Assembly: GCA_016200765.1 (NCBI GenBank)
Contig: JACQEC010000123.1
Location: 1 to 27,442 of the forward strand
Length of the DNA: 27,442 bases
Direction: 5' to 3'
Source of the DNA: Chloroflexota bacterium
GTDB taxonomy: Bacteria > Chloroflexota > Anaerolineae > JACRMK01
This document shows positions 22,455 through 27,442 of this stretch, in pieces. The number at the start of each line of letters is the position of its first letter. The first letter of the stretch is position 1. The notes under the pieces are model-generated. The model did not search any database, was not told where the DNA came from, and saw only the letters and a program-made list of their open reading frames with translations. Made by a program: the position numbers and the translations under genes.

Positions 22455-22849
22455 TGGCCGACATCAAACCGGGGTTGAAGGCGGTGATTGAACGGGTGGT
22501 TGAGGAACGTCACACCGCCGCCCATATGGTCAGCGGCTCGGTGAGCGTGCTCTCCACGCCCAGCATGATCGGGTTTATGGAGGAGGCCAGCCACCGCGCC
22601 GTCGCGCCCTGCCTGCCGGCCACGCAGTCAACGGTCGGCACCGTCGTGTGCATCAAGCACCTTGCGGCCACGCCGGTGGGCATGACCTTCCGGGCCGAAG
22701 CCGAACTGGTTGAGGTAGACCGGCGTCGTCTCAAATTTAAGGTGACCGCCTACGATGAGAAGGAACTGATCGGCGAAGGCGAGCATGAGCGTTTCATCAT
22801 TGATCTGGACCGATTCTCAAGCGGGCTGAACAAGAAAACGGGGAAGTAG
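22451..22849 (+). CDS. Hot-dog thioesterase, fluoroacetyl-CoA thioesterase (FlK)-like
   Basis: 132 residues (or 131 from the second ATG at 22454). The FlK catalytic triad appears with the same spacing: T36, E44 and H70 here correspond to Thr42, Glu50 and His76 of FlK, and HLAATPVGM is strongly conserved. Such enzymes hydrolyse small acyl-CoA thioesters. True fluoroacetyl-CoA specificity depends on other residues and cannot be read from the sequence, so a general short acyl-CoA thioesterase is safest. The ATG overlaps the ftsH TGA (ATGA). A terminator follows 4 nt after the stop. Confidence 0.85.
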   Translation: MMADIKPGLKAVIERVVEERHTAAHMVSGSVSVLSTPSMIGFMEEASHRAVAPCLPATQSTVGTVVCIKHLAATPVGMTFRAEAELVEVDRRRLKFKVTAYDEKELIGEGEHERFIIDLDRFSSGLNKKTGK

Positions 22850-22853
22850 GCAG

Positions 22854-22883
22854 AAAGCGGGCTGTCCTAACAGCCCGCTTTTT
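22854..22883 (+). terminator. Rho-independent terminator after the ftsH-thioesterase unit
   Basis: AAAGCGGGCTGT (22854-22865) and ACAGCCCGCTTT (22870-22881) form a perfect 12-bp stem with loop CCTA and a run of five T (22879-22883). Confidence 0.92.
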
Positions 22884-22939
22884 GCTTGCCTCTTCCGACA
22901 TAGCCTATTCGCACATTCTACCATACGGAGTCAGGCAAG

Positions 22940-23320
22940 ATGACCAAAACAATTATCAAGACAGACAAGGCGCCGGGGTCGTTGGCCGCATACAGTCAGG
23001 CCGTGAAGGCGGGCGGGTTCGTCTTCGTAGCAGGCCAAGGGCCTTTTGACGCTGTGACGGGTGAAGTGGTTGGCGCAACCATCCAGGAGCAGACGGCTCA
23101 ATGCCTGCGCAACATCGAAGCCATCCTCACCGCCGCCGGCAGTTCTCTGGACAAGGCCGTGAGCGCCACCTTCATTCTGGGCGACCCCAATGACTTCGCG
23201 GGCATGAACGAAGAGTGGGCGAAGTGGTTCCCCAAGGACCCTCCGGCTCGTCAGGGCGCTAAACTCCCGATCCAGCCCAAGGGGATGAAACTTTCAATCG
23301 CGGTTATCGCCGAGGCTTAG
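22940..23320 (+). CDS. RidA/YjgF-family protein
   Basis: 126 residues, the usual size of a chorismate-mutase-like trimer subunit. FVAGQGPFDAVTGE and the C-terminal PPARQGAKLP show the family, and R104 matches the substrate-binding arginine of RidA (enamine/imine deaminase). Counting 15 residues on, where RidA has an active-site Glu, this protein has Ser119, so it may belong to another Rid subgroup without deaminase activity. ACGGAG lies upstream of the start. The gene stands alone between a terminator and a convergent paa cluster. Confidence 0.85.
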   Translation: MTKTIIKTDKAPGSLAAYSQAVKAGGFVFVAGQGPFDAVTGEVVGATIQEQTAQCLRNIEAILTAAGSSLDKAVSATFILGDPNDFAGMNEEWAKWFPKDPPARQGAKLPIQPKGMKLSIAVIAEA

Positions 23321-23342
23321 CAGGCGCGCTAGAGAGTCTGTC

Positions 23343-23370
23343 AGCGGATTCGGATAGCGGATTAGCGGAT
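23343..23370. repeat. Short tandem AGCGGAT(T) repeat
   Basis: Three AGCGGAT units, the first separated by CGGAT, lie between the convergent ridA-like and zinc-ribbon genes. No terminator or gene is seen in this 128-nt gap. Confidence 0.55.
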
Positions 23371-23448
23371 GGGGGCGCGCCGACCGCGACAACTGCCGAT
23401 TTGGCGGGCAATCAACAAGCGCTGTTGCTAATCATTCGATGCCTATAA

Positions 23449-23619
23449 TCAGCCCTTGACCACCTCGAACGCCGAATGGCAGTGGCGGCAGTAATACTGT
23501 GACGTGAGCAGAACCGACCCGAAGAGGGCGACGCGCTCGGTGTCTTCACAGCGGCAGTAAGGACACGCCACCTTGTCGCGTGGCTCGTCTTTTTTTACGT
23601 CGCGCGATTCAGTCGCCAT
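23449..23619 (-). CDS. Stand-alone PaaD-type zinc ribbon protein
   Basis: 56 residues from MATESRDVKK. Two CxxC pairs (CPYC and CRHC) with FGSVLLTSQYYC between them match the C-terminal zinc beta-ribbon of PaaD (there CPYC..FGST..YRCRSC). In E. coli PaaD this ribbon is fused to a DUF59/MIP18 domain, which is encoded separately here at 24568-24879. The start at 23619 overlaps the end of paaC by 25 nt; an in-frame ATG at 23643 is possible. It probably completes PaaD function in trans. Confidence 0.8.
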   Translation of the reverse strand: MATESRDVKKDEPRDKVACPYCRCEDTERVALFGSVLLTSQYYCRHCHSAFEVVKG

Positions 23620-24341
23620 GCCTGCAAATCCCAGAGCGGCCACGGCAACTCGCCGCCGCTCATGCTGAAGCCGACGTCCGTCAAGGTCGGGCTGACCCGT
23701 TCCAGAAAGCGCGCCCGCAGTTCCTCACTGCCCGCGTCCAATACGTCCTCGTCCTTCAAGACCTGCAAGCCCGCGTTGCCCGCCGGCCCGAAGAAGCACA
23801 ACACCTCGTCCCACAGCGCGCGGGTGCGCCCTTCCAGCTCGGCGCGCGCCGCGCCGCCCGCCATTGCCAGCGACTTGAACCAGCCGGTGCCGTAGAGCGT
23901 GTGAAAGCGTTCCTCGACCACCATCTTGCGCGAGCGCTGTTTCAACGCGGTAAACCGCGATTCGTGCGCGCTGGCGAGGATGGTCGTGATGGCTTGATCG
24001 AGCAGGAAGTTGACGCTCACGAAGTCGGCCCACTTTTCAAACGACTGGTCGAGGAACGACAGATTGCGATAATGGGCGCGCGCGATGCCGTCCTCCTCTT
24101 CGTCGCGCGCCCACTCAAATTCGCGCAAGAGCGGGAACAGGTTGCGCGTGTGGCCCAGCTCATCCTGCGCCATCGCCGCCGCCGCGATGCTGGCCTCAAT
24201 CGTCGGCGCGGCGTTGCAATACTCGGCGTAGCGCACGCCCAGCCGGAACTTGTTATCGCCGACAATCGTAATCAGATTGTACAGCGCGCGTTGGGCGCCA
24301 CGCGGCAGGGAGCCCACGGAAAAAGCCGTGTCCTGACTCAT
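23595..24341 (-). CDS. paaC: Phenylacetyl-CoA epoxygenase subunit PaaC
   Basis: 248 residues of ferritin-like four-helix fold. AQDELGHTRNLFPLL and VEERFHTLYGTGW are typical of PaaC, the structural partner of the catalytic PaaA subunit. In the known complex PaaC lacks a working diiron centre and shapes the substrate site. Its start overlaps the end of paaB (ATGA, 4 nt), and its 3' end overlaps the zinc-ribbon gene. Context and length fit the role well. Confidence 0.93.
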   Translation of the reverse strand: MSQDTAFSVGSLPRGAQRALYNLITIVGDNKFRLGVRYAEYCNAAPTIEASIAAAAMAQDELGHTRNLFPLLREFEWARDEEEDGIARAHYRNLSFLDQSFEKWADFVSVNFLLDQAITTILASAHESRFTALKQRSRKMVVEERFHTLYGTGWFKSLAMAGGAARAELEGRTRALWDEVLCFFGPAGNAGLQVLKDEDVLDAGSEELRARFLERVSPTLTDVGFSMSGGELPWPLWDLQAWRLNRAT

Positions 24342-24571
24342 GGGTTATCGGCCACCTGCAAGACTTCGTTGCGGCTGACCGTCACGAAAGCATCGTGTGG
24401 CGCGATCTGCACCTCGTACCACGGGTCTTCGTTGTAGGTCGTGAAGGCATAGACGCGCGCCAGATTATCGTCCGGCGCGTAGATAGTGCCAATCATCGTC
24501 AGCGGGTCGCCCGCCGCCCGCCGCGCGAACACGTCGTACTTCTGGCGAGGGTGCAGTAACTCCTGGCTCAT
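24338..24571 (-). CDS. paaB: Phenylacetyl-CoA epoxygenase subunit PaaB
   Basis: 77 residues, slightly shorter than E. coli PaaB (about 95). The core YDVFARRAAGDPLTMIGTIY and the Arg/Tyr-rich middle match PaaB, a small subunit that bridges two PaaAC heterotetramers. It overlaps paaD upstream and paaC downstream by 4 nt each, so the four genes are translated as a tight unit. Confidence 0.9.
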   Translation of the reverse strand: MSQELLHPRQKYDVFARRAAGDPLTMIGTIYAPDDNLARVYAFTTYNEDPWYEVQIAPHDAFVTVSRNEVLQVADNP

Positions 24572-24879
24572 ACGACTACCCCTATCCCGAAGAGATCGTC
24601 CCGCCCCTTCTCGCTGATGCGCGTTTTGTTCCAGACCAACTCCCAGCTAGCTTGCGCGTCAACTTCGCTCACGCCCGGCTCGCGGAGCAGGCGCGTCCGG
24701 ATGTCTTCCAAAATCCAATCCATCGCCGGACAGCCCATCGAGGTGAAGGTGACGCGTACGATAACTTTGCCGCCGGCAATCTCCACGCCGCAGACAAGGC
24801 CGAGGTCCACAATGCTGGTGGGGAATTCAGGATCCTCGACATCGCGGAGCGCGTTCAGAACCTGCTGTTCGGTCAGCAT
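24568..24879 (-). CDS. paaD: PaaD DUF59/MIP18 domain protein (without zinc ribbon)
   Basis: 103 residues from MLTEQQVLNALRDV. It is the DUF59/MIP18 core with DPEFPTSIVDLGLVCGVEI and TFTSMGCPAMDWI; the Cys of SMGCPA is conserved in iron-sulfur assembly members. PaaD is thought to help assemble or repair the metal centre of the Paa oxygenase. Canonical PaaD continues into a zinc ribbon; this one stops before it. The start lies 2 nt after the paaA stop; the longer upstream reading (to 24999) would run inside paaA and is rejected. Confidence 0.88.
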   Translation of the reverse strand: MLTEQQVLNALRDVEDPEFPTSIVDLGLVCGVEIAGGKVIVRVTFTSMGCPAMDWILEDIRTRLLREPGVSEVDAQASWELVWNKTRISEKGRDDLFGIGVVV

Positions 24880-24881
24880 CG

Positions 24882-25820
24882 CTAATGCTTGCCGTTCAGT
24901 CCCAGCGCGCTCAACTGCTTGAAGCCGCGCTGGACGTTGCCGATGTGCTGTTCGTTGGCCGGGCCACGCCGCCGCCAGCGCACCATCACGTCGTCCCACG
25001 TGATGGGCTGATCAAACAGCCAGCGCTTCCCCGCCTCGTCAAACTCCACCGGCAGATGATAATCCAACACAAACGTGTCCGATGTCTTATCGTGGTGCGC
25101 CTTGACCTTCACGCCGATGCTTTCAAGGAACGGCACGACGACCCGCATCCAGTTCTGCCGCAGTTGGTCGTTGGTGTAGCCCTTGAGCCGGTAATCCAGC
25201 TGGCCGGAGTGAATCTTCATCGAATCCGGCAGGCCAAACCACTCGACGGTCAGGTAAAACTGCCAGTCCACGCACTTCTGTAACTGCTCCCGCCCTTCAG
25301 CCGTCTGGGCGATGCGGCGCATCCAGTTCTGGCCGTGGCGCAAATGGAAACTTTCCTCTTTGTCCACCTTCGCCAGCGCGCGCTTCCACGGCGCGTACGA
25401 CGTGTGGTGGTAGATGTCGCCCAGCAGGACGTAGCCGGCCTGATCGTAGAGCGCGTTGGCTGTGACTAATTCGTACCACGATTCGAGCGGCACGTCGAAG
25501 GCATACGGGTACTTGAACTGGATGGGGCGGCGCTCGTAGATCAGCCACTCTTTGTCCACGCCGAGGTCTTCCAGCAGGTGATAGGCGATGTGCGCATGGC
25601 TCAATTCGTCTTGAATAATCGCCAGCGCCGAGACCATGGCGTTGGTGCTGGGCGCATTACGCGCCGCGTGCCAGTAAGCCGGCGCGCTGACCAGTTCGGT
25701 GTCGCCCGAAACGGTCAGGATACGGATCAGTTCCTGCTTGTAGGCGGGGCTCATCTCGCCCTCGTGCTCAATCAGCCCGCCCGATTGAAGGTGCTGTCGC
25801 ACCGCTGTGTCTGAAATCAT
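24882..25820 (-). CDS. paaA: Phenylacetyl-CoA epoxygenase catalytic subunit PaaA
   Basis: 312 residues. Diiron-type motifs are visible: E42, DELSHA (71-76, E72 and H75) and KEESFH (154-159). PaaA with PaaC, PaaB and a reductase converts phenylacetyl-CoA to its ring-1,2-epoxide in aerobic phenylacetate breakdown. It heads the minus-strand cluster paaA-D-B-C-zinc ribbon and has a good promoter (25909-25881) with a hairpin repeat in its leader. GAGGG precedes the start. No PaaE (the flavin/ferredoxin reductase) gene is in the window. Confidence 0.94.
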   Translation of the reverse strand: MISDTAVRQHLQSGGLIEHEGEMSPAYKQELIRILTVSGDTELVSAPAYWHAARNAPSTNAMVSALAIIQDELSHAHIAYHLLEDLGVDKEWLIYERRPIQFKYPYAFDVPLESWYELVTANALYDQAGYVLLGDIYHHTSYAPWKRALAKVDKEESFHLRHGQNWMRRIAQTAEGREQLQKCVDWQFYLTVEWFGLPDSMKIHSGQLDYRLKGYTNDQLRQNWMRVVVPFLESIGVKVKAHHDKTSDTFVLDYHLPVEFDEAGKRWLFDQPITWDDVMVRWRRRGPANEQHIGNVQRGFKQLSALGLNGKH

Positions 25821-25839
25821 CGTGAACCCTCACCCCCGG

Positions 25840-25864
25840 CCCCTCTCCCTGATAGGGCGAGGGG
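25840..25864. repeat. Hairpin repeat in the paaA 5' leader
   Basis: CCCCTCTCCCT (25840-25850) and AGGGCGAGGGG (25854-25864) are complementary in 10 of 11 positions with a 3-nt loop. The sequence resembles a dispersed repeat seen in many GC-rich genomes. It lies between the promoter and the paaA start. Confidence 0.7.
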
Positions 25865-25880
25865 AGCGTCGTCATGGCTG

Positions 25881-25909
25881 ATGATAATCGGCGGGATAGC
25901 GCCTGTCAA
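25881..25909 (-). promoter_or_regulatory. Sigma70-type promoter of the paa cluster
   Basis: On the minus strand TTGACA (25909-25904) and TATCAT (25886-25881) are 17 bp apart. Transcription would start near 25874, giving a leader of about 54 nt that contains the hairpin repeat at 25840-25864. Confidence 0.65.
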
Positions 25910-25930
25910 ACCCCATGACTCGCCTGCGAA

Positions 25931-27442
25931 CTAAACGACTTTGCGCTCCCGCCCTTCCCAGTATGGCCGGCGCAGTTCGCGTTTGAGTACCTTGCCGTTG
26001 GCGTTGCGCGGGATGGATGCGATGAATTCCACGGAGCGCGGCCGCTTATAGTTGGCAATGCGCCCCTTGCAAAACTCGATCAACTCATCGGCCCCGGCCT
26101 TCGCGCCCGGCTTGAGCACCACCATCGCCTTGACCGCCTCGCCCCACGTCTCGTCCGGCACGCCGATGACGGCCACGTCCGCCACCGCCGGGTGCCCAAT
26201 CAGGCAATTCTCAACCTCGGCCGAATAGATATTCGCGCCGCCCGAGACGATCATGTCCTTGATGCGGTCTTGAATATAGATAAAGCCGTCGGCATCTATG
26301 ATCCCACCGTCGCCAGTGTACAGCCAGCCGTCGCGGATGACCTCGGCGGTGGCTTCGGGTTTCTTCCAGTATCCCTTCATCATCATCGGCGTGCGGACGA
26401 CAATCTCACCCATCTCGCCGGTCGGGCACTCCCGCCCATTGCGATCAACCGCGCGGATGTCTGTGCCATACAGGGGCTGACCGCACGACTTGAGCCGGTG
26501 GCTGTTTGGCCCGTCGAGGTCGTGATCGGCCCACGATAGGCACGTGAGCGCGGCGGTGGTTTCAGTCAGGCCATACATCTGCGTGAACTCACATCCAAAG
26601 TACGCAATCGCCCGGCGCAAGACGTCGGTCAAGATAGCCGAGCCGCCATAGACGATGCTCTTCAGGCTGGTCAGATCGGCCCGCGCCGTACTCGAAACCT
26701 GTAGGATGCGCAATAGCACCGCCGGGGGCAGGAAAGCGTGGTTAATCTTTCGTTCGCCAATCAATTTCAGCGTTTCGGCCGGTTCAAATTCCTTGACGAG
26801 GACCAGCGTGGTGCCGGCGATGACCGTCAGCAGCGTGTAGAAGATGCCCGCCGAAAAGTGGAAGGGCGCAACGGTGAACGCCACTTGACCCTCGCGCAAG
26901 CCGCCCAGCCACGACGGCATCGCCAGCAGGTACGGGAGCAGGTTGCTGGTCGTTATCTCCACGCCCTTGGGACTGCCCGTCGTGCCGCTCGTGTAGGTCT
27001 GCCAGGTCGTCGCCGACGGGTCAATCGGCACACACGGGTCTGTGGTTGGCAGGACGTCGCGCAGGGCGCTGTAGTTCTGCCAGACCCCGTCACTCCGATC
27101 AAAGGCGATGAACTTTCGCACCGCAGGCAAATCGCGCCGCACCTGCTCGACCATCGCACAGAACGGCCCACCGGCAAAGACGAGTTCGGCCTCGGCGTCC
27201 GCGATAACCGCTCGAACCTCCGGAGGCGCCAGCCGAAAATTGACCGGCACGAACACCGCGCCGGCTTTGGCGATCCCAAAGATCAGTTCAAAATACAGGC
27301 CGTGATTCTGATCCATCGCGCAGATGCGGTCGCCGGGGCGCACTCCGGCGGCGATCAGCGCGTTCGCCACTTGATTGGCGCGGGTGTCCAACTCGCGGTA
27401 GGTTGTCTCTCGGCCTTCAGACCAGACCGCCGGAACGTGCGG
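25931..27442 (-). CDS. Acyl-CoA synthetase (ANL superfamily), 5' end outside the window
   Basis: The frame is open to the last base of the window; at least 503 residues are visible. Motifs are the A3 loop YTSGTTGSPKG, A5 YGLTETT, A7/A8 GWLYTGDGG...DRIKDMI and A10 PRNANGKVLK with the catalytic lysine. These enzymes activate a carboxylic acid as an adenylate and pass it to CoA. The upstream residues (including SEGRETTYREL) belong to the domain, so the TTG at 27391 is not the real start. It lies 110 nt upstream of paaA, which has its own promoter. It may activate a fatty or aromatic acid; it is not PaaK-like, so a link to phenylacetate is only a possibility. Confidence 0.93.
   Translation of the reverse strand, partial: PHVPAVWSEGRETTYRELDTRANQVANALIAAGVRPGDRICAMDQNHGLYFELIFGIAKAGAVFVPVNFRLAPPEVRAVIADAEAELVFAGGPFCAMVEQVRRDLPAVRKFIAFDRSDGVWQNYSALRDVLPTTDPCVPIDPSATTWQTYTSGTTGSPKGVEITTSNLLPYLLAMPSWLGGLREGQVAFTVAPFHFSAGIFYTLLTVIAGTTLVLVKEFEPAETLKLIGERKINHAFLPPAVLLRILQVSSTARADLTSLKSIVYGGSAILTDVLRRAIAYFGCEFTQMYGLTETTAALTCLSWADHDLDGPNSHRLKSCGQPLYGTDIRAVDRNGRECPTGEMGEIVVRTPMMMKGYWKKPEATAEVIRDGWLYTGDGGIIDADGFIYIQDRIKDMIVSGGANIYSAEVENCLIGHPAVADVAVIGVPDETWGEAVKAMVVLKPGAKAGADELIEFCKGRIANYKRPRSVEFIASIPRNANGKVLKRELRRPYWEGRERKVV

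Noticed and set aside
23580..24437. 285-residue plus-strand open frame opposite paaC and paaB
   Set aside because: It is antisense to overlapping paa genes with clear motifs; the composition is Arg/Gln/Ala-rich shadow coding.
24880..24999. Longer start for paaD inside paaA
   Set aside because: The extension is low-complexity shadow coding of the paaA 3' end; the DUF59 domain begins at the ATG at 24879.
25931..27391. Acyl-CoA synthetase starting at the TTG at 27391
   Set aside because: The frame continues upstream to the window edge with family-typical sequence (SEGRETTYREL), so the real start is outside the window.

Overview
The window is a GC-rich bacterial chromosome segment. The gene set, the large secreted protein built from FN3-like repeats with a YLPGLL-type C-terminus, the 830-residue nucleotidyltransferase/phosphomannomutase-like fusion and the palindromic intergenic repeats together suggest a member of the Chloroflexota, perhaps Anaerolineae-like. 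This placement rests on recognition of gene content, not on a phylogeny.

Layout. Positions 1-186 hold the tail of a VWA/magnesium-chelatase-like gene. A repeat-rich gap (187-509) follows, in which a 126-bp element with terminal inverted repeats sits inside a palindromic repeat. Next come a DtxR-family metalloregulator (minus strand) and a divergent ZIP metal transporter, sharing a perfect 8+4+8 palindrome over their promoters. At 2241-2483 there is a promoter, a 23-codon leader ORF and two tandem terminators with competing pairings, directly ahead of a RIO-type kinase. The nucleotidyltransferase fusion and an HU-like protein complete the plus-strand block. Between 6509 and 17722 everything is on the minus strand: a PfkB sugar kinase behind a 1298-residue surface protein, an orphan PotA/FbpC-type ATPase, and a long run trmD - rplS - rnhB - yraN - miaA - membrane protein - SucD-like - ferredoxin with several 4-nt ATGA overlaps. 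From 17843 to 23320 the plus strand carries terC-like, a secreted beta-domain protein and a PurM/HypE-like protein in overlapping order, then ftsH overlapping a FlK-like thioesterase, a terminator, and a RidA-family protein. The window ends with a minus-strand phenylacetyl-CoA epoxygenase cluster in the order paaA-paaD-paaB-paaC-zinc ribbon, with an acyl-CoA synthetase upstream that runs off the window.

How the genes work together. The metalloregulator and ZIP transporter form a self-contained metal-homeostasis pair. The trmD-to-miaA run is translation and RNA maintenance (tRNA G37 methylation, L19, RNase HII, tRNA A37 prenylation), although MiaA lacks a normally conserved segment. The paa cluster encodes an oxygenase that epoxidises phenylacetyl-CoA, with the PaaD scaffold apparently split into two genes and no reductase (PaaE) in view. 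The most unusual elements are the attenuator-like leader before the RIO kinase, the nested mobile element at 295-488, the MiaA deletion, the degenerate mutase domain of the fusion protein, and repeats whose ends supply stop codons to neighbouring genes. I saw no tRNA, rRNA or CRISPR array.
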